Shown here piece by piece: positions 6,843 to 16,197 of a stretch of 64,000 nucleotides of DNA (its first letter is position 1; the number at the start of each line of letters is the position of its first letter). The position numbers and the translations under genes were made by a program. This stretch comes from Verrucomicrobiales bacterium (GTDB lineage: Bacteria; Verrucomicrobiota; Verrucomicrobiia; Verrucomicrobiales; DEV007), in the NCBI GenBank assembly GCA_002698785.1, contig PAAG01000031.1, positions 124,001 to 188,000 of the forward strand, written 5' to 3'. Under the pieces are notes generated by a model that saw only the letters and a program-made list of their open reading frames with translations, did no database searches and was not told the origin of the DNA.

Positions 6843-8768
6843 CTATTCTTTCTCGTACGCCCCCAACTCACGCAGCGCGGTGATCAGCGAAAACTCGAAG
6901 CCGTAGTTAATTGCTTCGGGGCCTTTCGGTTTGTGGGTGTGGCCGGAAGATCCACGGTCGAGGGCTTCTTTCATTTTCTCGATGCTTGGTCGGGCCGCTT
7001 CTCCGATTTCTTCAAGGCCGCGTGCTGCACGGCAGGCCGCCCATTCGTTGGGGCTATCGAGCTCACGGGTGAGCAGGGCAACGGATTCTGGAGAGTCTGT
7101 CAGGCTAGGGAGCAAGGTTGCTGCTTCGATCCGGACGGAAGCGGATTCGTCGGTAAGGCACTCTTTCAGTTGGGGGATGGCACCACGGGCATCGGCGCCG
7201 ATGTTCGCCAGGGCAAGGATAGCCCAGTAGCGAACCACGAAGTGATTCTCACTGAGCCGCGCCTTGAGTTCTTTCACAGACTGGAGCTTGGCCGTTTCGA
7301 GAATGCGCTCAATGGGATACCTGTCTCGACTGAAAGCCAATTCACGGGCCGGTGCTTCCTTTTCCGCATCGGCCAGCTCGGGCTCGGGCCAGAACCCGAG
7401 ATCGCGCTTGGATACCAGTTCAGTTTCGAGCGCAGCGAGCATCTCATCGACTCGCTGGAAATGAGCAGGGTCGGTGGCGAGGTCAGTCGTGTTCCAAGGA
7501 TCGGCTTCACTATCGAAAAGCATCACAGCGGGGCGCCGGTCTCCCCAGAAATGCAACTGCATGTCATTCAGTTTTCTGGCTTCTTTCAAATCACGGATTT
7601 CCTGACAGCCCTCACCATTTCCGTTGTAGAACGAGGTAACGGTCTGTTGGTCATAGGCAAGGTCGGTTTGGTAGCTGCGAACGAGCAGGTATTGGCCATC
7701 GGTGATCCAGCGAGTCGTTTCCAGCGTCTCGTCCATGCGGTCGCGAGTGCCGTGCACATACTTCGGTGCCTCGGGCATAGTTGCTCCAAGAAACGGAACG
7801 CCCGACATTTCGCTGGGAACCGTGAGCCCCAGCAGATGCAGCATGGTTGGAGCGAGATCCGAGAAGCAGGTGAGACGATCGCTCACCGATCCATTATCGG
7901 AAGGGGCGAGGTGGCGATACTTATCTGGGAAATGAATGATCAAAGGGCATCGCAGGCCGTAGTCCGAGACACAGGCTTTCCCAGTCGGCATCCCGGCGCC
8001 GTGATCAGAGTAGAAGAAAACGATGGTGTCGTCTGCATGTCCCGCTTCCTCCAATTCGGCGAGCACATTCCCCACATAGTCGTCCAGAACGGTGATGCAG
8101 TCATGATACCGGGCGACTGTCTTGCGGAAGATTTTAGAATCCGGATAATGAGGTGGGAGAGGAGCTTTGTCAGGATCGTGAATGCGCTCTTCGGCCAGCT
8201 TCGATTGCACCTTCTCGACAAAGTAATCGTAGTCGTTCCGGCTGGCGCGGGACTGATGGGTGTCGACGTAATTGAAGATACAGAAAAACGGTTTTCCCTC
8301 TGGAGCATTTTTCCAATGCGCTTGCGGAGACGACTGGTCCCAGCCTTCGTCGACGAACTCCTTGTTCTCGCCCGAATCGTCGCGGGCAAGGTTGTAGTCG
8401 GTTTTCGAGTTGTTCACGCAATAGTAACCCGCATCACGAAGATAAGCAGAAAAGGGACGGATTCTCTCGGGAATGCGATGGAGAGATCGCATCTGCGACG
8501 AGCCGAGTGGTCCGTTGTGTATGCCGGTGATGATGGTGCTGCGCGATGGAGCGCACATGGGCGATTCGGCGAAAAAACGGGTGTAGCGAATCCCATTTTC
8601 CGCAAGCTTGTCGAGATTCGGAGTGTCTGCGTATTCATCCCCGTAGCAACCAAGCTCGCGGCTGATGTCTTCGGTTGTGATCCAGAGGATATTCGGGCGA
8701 TCCTGGGCGTGGGAGAGAGAGAAAAAGAGAAATCCGGAGAGAAACAAAAGGAAGAAACGAAATGGCAT
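6843..8768 (-). CDS. Secreted type I sulfatase with C-terminal HEAT-like repeats
   Basis: This 641-residue protein belongs to the formylglycine-dependent sulfatases, nearest by eye to the N-sulfoglucosamine sulfohydrolase-like branch (W-I-T-T-E-D near residue 30, then G-C-Y-G-D). The nucleophile motif C72-A-P-S-R is intact, so Cys72 should become formylglycine. Later motifs include Y-S-D-H-G-A-G-M-P-T-G-K, which carries metal and sulfate ligands. Residues about 535-640 form alpha-helical HEAT-like repeats (V-V-R-Y-W-A-I-L-A-L-A-N-I-G; S-V-R-I-E-A-A-T-L-L-P-S-L), presumably for binding. The frame is open to 8870, but the ATG at 8768 gives a clean signal peptide ending S-H-A-Q. Substrate is probably a sulfated glycan. 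Confidence 0.9.
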   Translation of the reverse strand: MPFRFFLLFLSGFLFFSLSHAQDRPNILWITTEDISRELGCYGDEYADTPNLDKLAENGIRYTRFFAESPMCAPSRSTIITGIHNGPLGSSQMRSLHRIPERIRPFSAYLRDAGYYCVNNSKTDYNLARDDSGENKEFVDEGWDQSSPQAHWKNAPEGKPFFCIFNYVDTHQSRASRNDYDYFVEKVQSKLAEERIHDPDKAPLPPHYPDSKIFRKTVARYHDCITVLDDYVGNVLAELEEAGHADDTIVFFYSDHGAGMPTGKACVSDYGLRCPLIIHFPDKYRHLAPSDNGSVSDRLTCFSDLAPTMLHLLGLTVPSEMSGVPFLGATMPEAPKYVHGTRDRMDETLETTRWITDGQYLLVRSYQTDLAYDQQTVTSFYNGNGEGCQEIRDLKEARKLNDMQLHFWGDRRPAVMLFDSEADPWNTTDLATDPAHFQRVDEMLAALETELVSKRDLGFWPEPELADAEKEAPARELAFSRDRYPIERILETAKLQSVKELKARLSENHFVVRYWAILALANIGADARGAIPQLKECLTDESASVRIEAATLLPSLTDSPESVALLTRELDSPNEWAACRAARGLEEIGEAARPSIEKMKEALDRGSSGHTHKPKGPEAINYGFEFSLITALRELGAYEKE

Positions 8769-8919
8769 AGCGATACACTGGGGACTTTCAGCAGGGTGGG
8801 CGAAAGGACGCCTTCCTACAACGGCAAATCCGGGCGTATGGGCGTGTTTCGCTTTTTGAGAAAGATTCAAAGTGGTCCATCGTCGAATCTGTGGAACTCT
8901 ATTTCTGTGACCTGAGGAA

Positions 8920-9471
8920 ATGACTGCGACGGCATCCCCCTACGAAGAACACCTCGACTACATCCGTGAGTCTCCACGAGAGTCCGGCGAGCTGAAACTT
9001 ATCGTAGTCCGCCCGAAAGAGAATCAACGGACTGTTCTCGAAAGTTGCTTACTCAGCCTCGCTGGCGGAGCCGATGGGGACAACTGGGCCGATGGTTGCT
9101 GGAAAAGCCTCGACGACGGTTCACCACACCCCGATGTGCAGCTCGCGATCATGAATACCCGTGTGCTCGAGTCAATCGAGCCATCCTCCGATCGCTGGCC
9201 CCTGGCAGGCGATACGCTCTACACGGATTATTGCCTCGATACCGAACACCTCCAGCCAGGTGATCGACTGGCAATCGGCGAATGCATCGTCGAGATCACA
9301 GAAGTGCCTCATCTTGGCTGCGGCAAATTCAAGGATCGCTACGGAAAAGACGCACTTCGATTCGTAAACTCACCAGTCGGAAAGGAACTCCGTGCTCGTG
9401 GTGTCTATGCCCGAGTTGTTCAAGATGCGGTAGTTAACACCGGAGATCGAATCGCGAAAGTCGCCTCCTGA
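8920..9471 (+). CDS. MOSC domain protein
   Basis: This 183-residue protein is a stand-alone MOSC domain, the family related to the C-terminal domain of molybdenum-cofactor sulfurases and to YiiM. Such domains bind the cofactor or move sulfur. Family-like features are N-T-R-V-L near residue 79, L-x-P-G-D-R-L-A-I-G near 112-121, and the strand C-I-V-E-I-T-E-V-P-H-L-G-C-G-K-F, which holds the conserved cysteine. It is divergent from the sulfatase. Which molybdoenzyme it serves cannot be seen here. Confidence 0.75.
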   Translation: MTATASPYEEHLDYIRESPRESGELKLIVVRPKENQRTVLESCLLSLAGGADGDNWADGCWKSLDDGSPHPDVQLAIMNTRVLESIEPSSDRWPLAGDTLYTDYCLDTEHLQPGDRLAIGECIVEITEVPHLGCGKFKDRYGKDALRFVNSPVGKELRARGVYARVVQDAVVNTGDRIAKVAS

Positions 9472-9601
9472 GAAATTTCCTTCGCTATATTCCGAATCGA
9501 GAGTAAACTGGACCTTCGGTTCGAAGCTTGGCACTAAAAAGGTCTGAAGTGATGCCAGGTGAGTCTCAGTGGTTCGTTGGTCAAAACTAAATTCCCGTCT
9601 C

Positions 9602-9617
9602 CAGAAAACGGTTTCTG
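9602..9617 (+). other. Small hairpin in the leader of the RRM gene
   Basis: A perfect 6 bp stem (CAGAAA/TTTCTG, loop ACGG) lies about 37 bp upstream of the RRM gene start, within its 182 bp leader. Small RRM proteins are often cold-regulated, so a structured leader is plausible, but nothing more is shown. Confidence 0.25.
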
Positions 9618-9653
9618 AAGGCAACGTCTCGTTCGAGAACCATTGTTAAAGTT

Positions 9654-9896
9654 ATGAAAATGTACGTAGGAAATTTGTCGTATGACACGACAAAACAAGA
9701 TATCGAAACCCTCTTCGCTCAGCACGGCCAGGTAACGGACGTTCACGTTCCCACAGACCGTGACACGGGCCGCCCTCGTGGTTTCGCATTTGTGACCATG
9801 GACTCCAAGCAGTCAATGGACAATGCGATCGGCTCTCTCGACGGCAAGAACGTTGATGGGCGCAATCTGAGAGTGAACGAAGCTCGCCCTCGCTGA
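9654..9896 (+). CDS. Single-RRM RNA-binding protein
   Basis: This 80-residue protein is one complete RNA recognition motif. RNP2 is M-Y-V-G-N-L (residues 3-8) and RNP1 is R-G-F-A-F-V-T-M (residues 41-48), with the aromatic positions that stack on RNA bases present. It matches the short glycine-poor Rbp-type RRM proteins of cyanobacteria, Verrucomicrobia and some proteobacteria, several of which respond to cold. It appears to be transcribed alone: a 182 bp upstream gap and a strong terminator 30 bp after the stop. Confidence 0.92.
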   Translation: MKMYVGNLSYDTTKQDIETLFAQHGQVTDVHVPTDRDTGRPRGFAFVTMDSKQSMDNAIGSLDGKNVDGRNLRVNEARPR

Positions 9897-9921
9897 TCTT
9901 ATACGATCACAAAAATTTCTG

Positions 9922-9956
9922 AAAAGGGCGAAGGTGAAACATCCTTCGCCTTTTTT
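9922..9956 (+). terminator. Rho-independent terminator after the RRM gene
   Basis: A perfect 8 bp GC-rich stem (GGCGAAGG at 9927-9934, CCTTCGCC at 9943-9950) with an 8 nt loop is followed by six T residues. An A-rich run on the 5' side adds pairs. It closes the single-gene RRM transcript. Confidence 0.9.
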
Positions 9957-10017
9957 ATTGCCTCCGCCGCAATGCCGCATCTGCCAATTTCGCTGTTTCC
10001 GCAGTAAGTTCAGGTGA

Positions 10018-10464
10018 ATGAAAAAGACCATTCTCGCCATTTTAGTGGTCGTTTTCACGATCATTGCCGGTTGGCATATCTATGATTATTTCTGGGATAA
10101 GGACCTTTTTGCGACGGGAGGAGCCGTGAAAGAAATCGCCAATGTAGATAAGGAAGCGGTCATCATCTTGATGGAGGAAGAGCCGAATCTCCAAATTGCC
10201 GATGTTCGTCCCGCCAAAAGCTTTGCTTCGAGTCACTTGCCAGGGGCAGAAAACGTCAGTTATACAGGCGGGAAGCTTGATCCCAAAGCGGTCGAGAAGA
10301 TGGACAAGAGCGTCCCGGTATTGGTCTATTGCGACGGAGGGTTTCGCAGCCGCCTTTCGTTGAAAGCGTTCAAAGAAGCCGGCTTCGAACGGATTTTCCA
10401 TCTCCACAGGGGCATCATGTGGTGGAAGATGCAGGGTGGAGAGGTCGAGTCTGGCAAGGGATAG
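10018..10464 (+). CDS. Membrane-anchored rhodanese-like protein
   Basis: This 148-residue protein has one N-terminal membrane helix (residues about 4-21) and then a single rhodanese domain. The active-site loop is Y-C105-D-G-G-F-R-S-R, giving a likely persulfide-forming cysteine, and A-D-V-R-P lies near residue 62 at the start of the domain. Single-domain rhodaneses carry sulfane sulfur between partners. With the anchor at the N-terminus the domain is probably periplasmic. No sulfur-metabolism partner is adjacent. Confidence 0.85.
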   Translation: MKKTILAILVVVFTIIAGWHIYDYFWDKDLFATGGAVKEIANVDKEAVIILMEEEPNLQIADVRPAKSFASSHLPGAENVSYTGGKLDPKAVEKMDKSVPVLVYCDGGFRSRLSLKAFKEAGFERIFHLHRGIMWWKMQGGEVESGKG

Positions 10465-10631
10465 TAGGGCGGACTTTTCCTCCTGTTTCACGTCTGTCCC
10501 ACGTAATTGCGTGATTCCTGTAAGTGGGGATTTGTCGCAATTTTACAAAAACGGACCTTGTCGGGCCAATACGCTCTGGACTGTCATGGTATCCTGCCAG
10601 CACAATCCTTCTCCCTTTCTGCCCCTTTCCG

Positions 10632-13589
10632 ATGACTTGGTTTTTCAAACAGTGTGCTCTTTTCCTGGCGATAGTAGGAGTGTTTTCATTCTCGTCCGCA
10701 GATGAAGAGGCTGACCGTAAGTTCTTTTCGGAAAAGGTTTTCCCCGTGTTGGAAAAGAACTGTTTCAAGTGTCATGGCGCTGGAGAACACCTGAAAAGCG
10801 ATTTCCGAATCACCAGCCGCGACGGACTGGTGCGAGGTGGGCACTTCGGTCCAGCCTACAACGCTGACGATCCAGCAGCGAGCGTGTTGCTGGAGGCGAT
10901 CAGTTACAAGAACGAGGACTACCAGATGCCTCCGAAGGAGAAGCTTTCCGAGGAGGACATCATGATCCTAACCCAGTGGATCGACAGCGGTGCTCCGTAT
11001 GATCCATCTTTGGAGATTAAAGGCGACGCAAAAGAGCGCCGAGGCTTTTCGGTCTCCGATGAAGATCGCGAATGGTGGGCCTACCGCTCGGTATCGAAGG
11101 ACGATCCGCCAAAAGTCAAAGATGCTTCGTGGCAGGAGAATGGAATCGATGCCTTTGTCAGGGCGCAGCTGGATCGTGAAGGGCTACGTCCGAACTCCCA
11201 GGCAAGTCCACAGGTTCTCGTCCGTCGTCTCTATTATGATCTGATCGGTCTGCCTCCATCGCCGCAAGAAGTGGACTCATTCCTGGCGGAAGCGGAAAAC
11301 GATTTTGAGGGCGCTTATGCGGCATTGGTGGAAGATCTTCTCTCCCGTCCTCAGCATGGGGAGAAGTGGGCTCGGCATTGGTTGGATTTGGTTCGCTATG
11401 CGGAATCGAATGGTTTTGAGCGGGATAATCCGAAGCCGGAGATCTGGCGCTACCGCGACTATGTGATCAAAGCTTTCAACGAGAACAAGCCATACGATAA
11501 GTTCATCATCGAGCAGCTCGCGGGTGATGAGATCGAGAATCCCACAATGGATTCGCTGGTCGCAACAGGCTATCACCGCCTCATGCAGTGGGATGATGAA
11601 CCCGCCGACCGGAAGCAGCATGTCTATGATGTTCTCGCCGATAATGTGCAGGTCACCAGCGAGACCTTTCTCGGCACGACGATGGGATGCGCTCGTTGTC
11701 ACGACCACAAGGCGGACCCGATTTCCCAGAAGGATTACTATTCCTTTATGTCCTTCTTTACCGGAGTAACGCACTACAAGACCGAGGGGACGATTGTGGC
11801 GTGGGCGGAGCAGGACGAAAAAGCTTCATTTGAACGAGAGCGGCGAGAAAAGCTTAAGAGCCTTCGCGATAAGAGAGAGCGTCTTTCTGCGGAGCTTGCC
11901 GGTTTTCTATTCGAAGATAAAGGCGACTTGGAGAAAACGATTACCTTTGTCGAAGACGCCCGAAACGGAAGCACGGACTGGTTCTACACCATGGAGAAAC
12001 CGACCGATGACTGGAGCGATGTCGGATTCGTGAACAAAGCGTGGTTCAAGGCGAAGGGAGGCTTCGGAGTTAAAGGCGTCCCAAATTCTCATGTGAAGAC
12101 CCCTTGGGAAACGAAAGACATTTGGATGCGCACTACGTTTGGTCTCACAAGTCTTCCCGCATCGGTGACGTTGGACCTTCACCACGATGAGGATGTCGAA
12201 GTGTATCTCAACGGGACGCTGATTCACAAGGCGAGCGGATATACGACTGACTACGAATCGATCGTTCTTCCTGACAAAGCTCTCGATGCCTTCCAGACCG
12301 GAAAGAACGTTCTCGCGGTGCACTGTAAGCATGGCAATGGCGGGCAGTATATCGATGTCTCGTTGAAGACCGGCTCTCGCGTCGCGCTTGTCGAAAAGAT
12401 GCTGAGCAAGAAGGGATCAAAGCCGCTGCAGTGGGAGGTCAATGAAAAGGCGGGGCGTGATATTGTCGAGGAGTTTAAGAAAACGATCGAGGATATCGAC
12501 TCGTGGAGTTCGAAAGAGCCCGGCACTCCGCTGAATGTCGTTACGGAGAAGGGTGCAAATCCTGGGCCGATGCACATCCACCTTCGGGGAAGTGCTCACG
12601 CTCTGGGAGACGAAGTTTCACCGGGTGTCCCGGCGGTGCTTGCCAGTGACAATTCTGAACCTCGTGCGATCGAATCGGACCCCGTCAGCCATCTCGGCAA
12701 AACGACCTCGGGACGTCGTCTGGCATTGGCCAACTGGATCGTCGACCCTGACAATCCTCTCACTTCCCGCGTGATGATGAATCGCCTGTGGCAGCACCAT
12801 TTCGGTAGAGGGATTGTTCCGAGCAGTTCTGATTTTGGAAAGTTGGGCGAAAAGCCGACTCACCCCGAGCTCCTGGACTGGCTCGCGAATCAGTTCGTCG
12901 AGAGCGGTTGGGACATGAAAGCGATGCACCGCCTGATCGTGATGAGTAACACCTACAAAATGTCTTCGGAGCCCGATTCCGCGAGCTTGGAAAAGGATCC
13001 GCAGAACAACCATTTCTGGCGCTACTCGATGCGACGCCTCACCGCAGAGGAACTGCGCGATACGATTCTTGCCATGTCAGGAAAATTGAATCTGAAGAGC
13101 TACGGTGACTGGGTGTACCCGCCGCTTCCGCCAGAAGTGCTTGCGACTGCTTCCCGTCCGGGGAAGGGATGGCCTGTTACGAAAGATGAGTCGGAGCACT
13201 ACCGCCGTTCACTGTATGTGCATGTGAAGCGTAGCCTGCGCCACCAGATGCTCGCCGATTTCGACCAGGCCGATACGGACACGGGTTGTGCGGTGCGCTT
13301 TTCCACGACAGTTCCGACACAGGCGCTGAGCATGTTGAATTCAAAGTTCATCAACGATCAGGCAGCGCTGTTTGCCAATCGCATGAAGGAAGCGGGCGAC
13401 GACGTGAATGACCAAATCACAAGTGGTCTCGCACTCGCCCTGCAGCGACAGCCATCGGCAGATGAGGTGGCTGACCTGAACGGATTTTACCAGAAACTGA
13501 AGAACGAAGCGGGGCTCTCCTCCGACGATGCGCTGGAACGCGTGGCTCTGCTGACCCTCAACTTGAACGAATTCATTTACCTGGACTGA
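10632..13589 (+). CDS. DUF1549/DUF1553 protein with N-terminal planctomycete-type cytochrome domain
   Basis: This 985-residue exported protein has the order signal peptide, planctomycete-type cytochrome c domain with haem motif C44-F-K-C-H48, DUF1549 (residues about 130-345) and DUF1553 (about 690-950). Between the two DUFs lies an inserted beta-rich segment (about 440-590) resembling the jelly-roll of glycosidase N-domains, with D-V-E-V-Y-L-N-G-T-L-I. A second C-x-x-C-H (R-C-H preceded by G-C-A) sits near residue 355. The family is abundant in Planctomycetes and Verrucomicrobia and is thought to join redox chemistry with polysaccharide metabolism, but is not biochemically defined. The ATG at 10632 is chosen because the signal peptide follows it. 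Confidence 0.9.
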   Translation: MTWFFKQCALFLAIVGVFSFSSADEEADRKFFSEKVFPVLEKNCFKCHGAGEHLKSDFRITSRDGLVRGGHFGPAYNADDPAASVLLEAISYKNEDYQMPPKEKLSEEDIMILTQWIDSGAPYDPSLEIKGDAKERRGFSVSDEDREWWAYRSVSKDDPPKVKDASWQENGIDAFVRAQLDREGLRPNSQASPQVLVRRLYYDLIGLPPSPQEVDSFLAEAENDFEGAYAALVEDLLSRPQHGEKWARHWLDLVRYAESNGFERDNPKPEIWRYRDYVIKAFNENKPYDKFIIEQLAGDEIENPTMDSLVATGYHRLMQWDDEPADRKQHVYDVLADNVQVTSETFLGTTMGCARCHDHKADPISQKDYYSFMSFFTGVTHYKTEGTIVAWAEQDEKASFERERREKLKSLRDKRERLSAELAGFLFEDKGDLEKTITFVEDARNGSTDWFYTMEKPTDDWSDVGFVNKAWFKAKGGFGVKGVPNSHVKTPWETKDIWMRTTFGLTSLPASVTLDLHHDEDVEVYLNGTLIHKASGYTTDYESIVLPDKALDAFQTGKNVLAVHCKHGNGGQYIDVSLKTGSRVALVEKMLSKKGSKPLQWEVNEKAGRDIVEEFKKTIEDIDSWSSKEPGTPLNVVTEKGANPGPMHIHLRGSAHALGDEVSPGVPAVLASDNSEPRAIESDPVSHLGKTTSGRRLALANWIVDPDNPLTSRVMMNRLWQHHFGRGIVPSSSDFGKLGEKPTHPELLDWLANQFVESGWDMKAMHRLIVMSNTYKMSSEPDSASLEKDPQNNHFWRYSMRRLTAEELRDTILAMSGKLNLKSYGDWVYPPLPPEVLATASRPGKGWPVTKDESEHYRRSLYVHVKRSLRHQMLADFDQADTDTGCAVRFSTTVPTQALSMLNSKFINDQAALFANRMKEAGDDVNDQITSGLALALQRQPSADEVADLNGFYQKLKNEAGLSSDDALERVALLTLNLNEFIYLD

Positions 13590-13595
13590 TTTGCC

Positions 13596-15050
13596 ATGAA
13601 GAAGCGAAAGAAAGATTTCTGCGGAAACGTCAATCGACGCGAGTTCCTCCACAATGTTGCGGGTGGTTTCCCGGCGCTCGCCCTGACGGGTATGCTCAGC
13701 CAGGATGGTTTTTTCAATAAGGCCAATGCCTCTACGGCGATGAATCCGCTTGCGAGCAAGCCGCCGATGCAGCTCGGGAAGGCGAAGAATGTGATCTTCC
13801 TTTTCATGTATGGTGGGCCGAGCCACATCGATACCTTCGATTACAAACCGTCGATGTATGGGATGGATGGGAAGACTATCGCGGTGAAGACTTTTGGTCG
13901 AGGCGGGAAGAAGAACGAAGGCCGTATTGTCGAGCCGAAGTGGAAGTTCAAGCAGTATGGTGAAAGCGGGAAGTATGTGTCCGACCTTTTCCCTCATGTT
14001 GGCTCGTGTGTGGATGACATTGCTTTTCTACACTCAATGACGGCGGATTCTCCAATCCACGGCTCTGCTCTCCTGATGATGAACAGCGGTTCGTTGATCA
14101 GTGGGCACCCATCGCTTGGTTCGTGGGTGAACTACGGCCTGGGATCGGTGAATGAGAACCTCCCGGGGTATGTAGTCATGCTGGATCAAAGTGGTGGGCC
14201 GATCTCTGGCGCGAAGAACTGGACCTCTGGGTTCATGCCGGCGAGTTACCAGGGTACTGTCTTTCGTTCGCAGGGAAGTCCGATTCTCAATCTCGATCAT
14301 GTGAACGGGATGGACAATCGCGAGCAGAGAATGCTGATCGATTCGTTGAACCACATGAATGCGGGGCACCTTTCTTCTCGTTTCGATAATACGAATCTAT
14401 CGGCTCGTATTGCGAGTTATGAGCTGGCCTACCGGATGCAGTCAACGGCTCCCGAGGCGATCGACTTAGAGAATGAGAGTGAGGAAACGAAGTCTCTCTA
14501 CTGTATTGACCAGAAGGAAACGCAGGATTTCGGTCGCAAATGCCTGCTGGCCCGACGACTTGTGGAACGAGGGACTCGCTTTATCCAAATCTATTCTGGT
14601 GGTGCACACAATGATGACAACTGGGATGCTCATGGTGACCTTGAGAAGAATCACAATCACCACGCGGGATCGACGGACAAACCGATTGCTGGACTCATCA
14701 AAGATTTGAAACGCCGCGGGATGCTCGACGAAACGTTGATCGTCTGGGGTGGAGAGTTCGGTCGTCAGCCGACGGCAGAGTATGAAAGTGGAACCGGTCG
14801 CGACCACAACAGCTATGGCTTCACGATGTGGATGGCCGGTGGTGGTGTGAAAGGTGGTGTCTCAGTTGGGCAGACAGACGAATTGGGTGCTGCTGCAGTC
14901 GAGAATCGCTTTCACGTAAAACACCTCCACGCGACTATTCTGGAGCTGATGGGGCTCGATCCGAACAACCTAAGCTTCTTCTTCGGCGGGCTCGACCACA
15001 AGTTGGTGGGCGTAGAAGGTGCCGATCCGATTCGGGAAGTGATCGCGTGA
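13596..15050 (+). CDS. DUF1501 protein with Tat signal
   Basis: This 484-residue protein begins 6 bp after the DUF1549/DUF1553 gene, its usual partner. The N-terminus has N-R-R-E-F-L followed by a modest hydrophobic stretch, a twin-arginine signal, so it is probably exported folded. DUF1501 proteins resemble the alkaline phosphatase/sulfatase fold: F-L-F-M-Y-G-G-P-S-H-I-D near residue 68 and W-G-G-E-F-G-R-Q-P near 388 fit the family's metal-site regions. The substrate is unknown. The two genes are almost certainly co-transcribed. Its stop lies 7 bp from the convergent osmC-like gene. Confidence 0.9.
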   Translation: MKKRKKDFCGNVNRREFLHNVAGGFPALALTGMLSQDGFFNKANASTAMNPLASKPPMQLGKAKNVIFLFMYGGPSHIDTFDYKPSMYGMDGKTIAVKTFGRGGKKNEGRIVEPKWKFKQYGESGKYVSDLFPHVGSCVDDIAFLHSMTADSPIHGSALLMMNSGSLISGHPSLGSWVNYGLGSVNENLPGYVVMLDQSGGPISGAKNWTSGFMPASYQGTVFRSQGSPILNLDHVNGMDNREQRMLIDSLNHMNAGHLSSRFDNTNLSARIASYELAYRMQSTAPEAIDLENESEETKSLYCIDQKETQDFGRKCLLARRLVERGTRFIQIYSGGAHNDDNWDAHGDLEKNHNHHAGSTDKPIAGLIKDLKRRGMLDETLIVWGGEFGRQPTAEYESGTGRDHNSYGFTMWMAGGGVKGGVSVGQTDELGAAAVENRFHVKHLHATILELMGLDPNNLSFFFGGLDHKLVGVEGADPIREVIA

Positions 15051-15057
15051 CAGGCTC

Positions 15058-15468
15058 TTATCCTGCCCACTCGATCACGAACGGCTTCTCAACATCTGGG
15101 TGCAGACTGAGATGCACAGGGCAGGTAAGCGCTGCCTTTTCCAGTGCAGGGCGCATCGCGTGATCTTCGGGAACGGTGATCTTGAGATGAGTCACGATCC
15201 TGGCGATCTTGCGCGGTAACTCAGCGGTCATGTGCTTCTCGATTTTCACTGTCGAACCAGTGAGGTCGATGTCGTGACGTTGAGCAAAAATTCCCATTGT
15301 CGTCAGCATGCAGGTGCCAAGCGCTGTCGCCACCATATCGGTAGGGGAGAAACGTTCGCCTTTCCCGTGATTATCGGTGGGTGCATCCGTTTCGACTACG
15401 GAGCCTGAAGGACCGTGGGTGGCAGAACACCGAAGTGTCCCCTCGTACGAAGCTGTGATTTCGACCAT
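15058..15468 (-). CDS. OsmC/Ohr-family protein
   Basis: This 136-residue protein is of the OsmC superfamily, which reduces organic hydroperoxides with two cysteines. The two are in the expected places: G-T-C-M-L-T-T near residue 54 and L-T-C-P-V-H near 115. F-S-P-T-D-M-V-A-T-A-L-G is a clear family signature. By eye it is closer to the YhfA-like OsmC branch than to Ohr. It follows the proline-rich membrane protein gene on the minus strand with a 12 bp gap, suggesting one transcript. Confidence 0.88.
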   Translation of the reverse strand: MVEITASYEGTLRCSATHGPSGSVVETDAPTDNHGKGERFSPTDMVATALGTCMLTTMGIFAQRHDIDLTGSTVKIEKHMTAELPRKIARIVTHLKITVPEDHAMRPALEKAALTCPVHLSLHPDVEKPFVIEWAG

Positions 15469-15480
15469 ATCGAATGCAGC

Positions 15481-16110
15481 TTACTGAAGGCTTTTCATAA
15501 CGCGACCTTTAAGTTCTCCGTTCAGGAAAAGTCCTTCGTCGTAGAATTCAGCCGCCCATATTTCCAGATCTTTGGCAAAGTTGGCGTTCGACGATCCGGT
15601 TACTTTGGCTCCGGTAATCGTCACGTCGTCAGAGAAGTCACCTTCGATGCGGATTTCCGTCCCGAGGATAGCAATGGGAACCTCCGTTGCAGCTGCGTTG
15701 TAGGTGATTTTCTGACCGATGTAATAGGTTGGCTTGTCAGGAGCGATGCTGATCGTCGCATCCGGATCTTCTACCTGGACCAACTCATACCCATTCGACA
15801 GGTGGCGCATTGGCCCGTAGAACCGCAACGCAGCAGCGGCTGCGATTAGCAAAATTACGGCCACTACCCCGGTTCCTACCAGGCAGCCGCAGCATCCTTT
15901 ACATCCTCCTTTGTTTTTCACTGGTTTGTAGGGGTCAGTAGGATGATTTCGGCCCTTCTTCTTCTTTTTTCCAGTTTTTTCTGTGGTTCCATATGTCGGT
16001 CCCGACTGAGTTGGGTCGGCGATATTCGGCTTCGGCGGAGGTGGGGCCGGGATTCCATCCGGTAAGCTGCTACTTCCGTTTTTGTCCGATTTGTTGCTAT
16101 CGTCGCTCAT
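15481..16110 (-). CDS. Proline-rich single-pass membrane protein of unknown function
   Basis: I do not recognise this 209-residue protein. Residues 1-70 are disordered-looking and rich in Ser, Pro and Lys (P-A-P-P-P-P-K-P). A cysteine cluster (G-C-K-G-C-C-G-C) sits directly before one membrane helix (residues about 75-95). The remaining 110 residues form beta-strand-like repeats with alternating hydrophobic and polar residues (T-E-I-R-I-E-G-D-F; V-T-I-T-G-A-K-V-T-G), faintly like bactofilin-type coils. The cysteine cluster could be acylated or bind metal. Co-transcription with the downstream osmC-like gene is likely. Confidence 0.6.
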   Translation of the reverse strand: MSDDSNKSDKNGSSSLPDGIPAPPPPKPNIADPTQSGPTYGTTEKTGKKKKKGRNHPTDPYKPVKNKGGCKGCCGCLVGTGVVAVILLIAAAAALRFYGPMRHLSNGYELVQVEDPDATISIAPDKPTYYIGQKITYNAAATEVPIAILGTEIRIEGDFSDDVTITGAKVTGSSNANFAKDLEIWAAEFYDEGLFLNGELKGRVMKSLQ

Positions 16111-16197
16111 AACCTTGAAGGGGAGGGGCTATAGAAAACGGGAAGTGATCCAGTTTCCTATCTGTTTCAAGTATAAAGAGTGTAAAAGTTTTCTACT

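Noticed and set aside
6408-8915. An 835-codon open frame on the plus strand opposite the sulfatase and DUF3592 genes
   Set aside because: It is antisense to two well-supported genes. Its translation has no recognisable domain or signal and reflects codon bias of the true genes.
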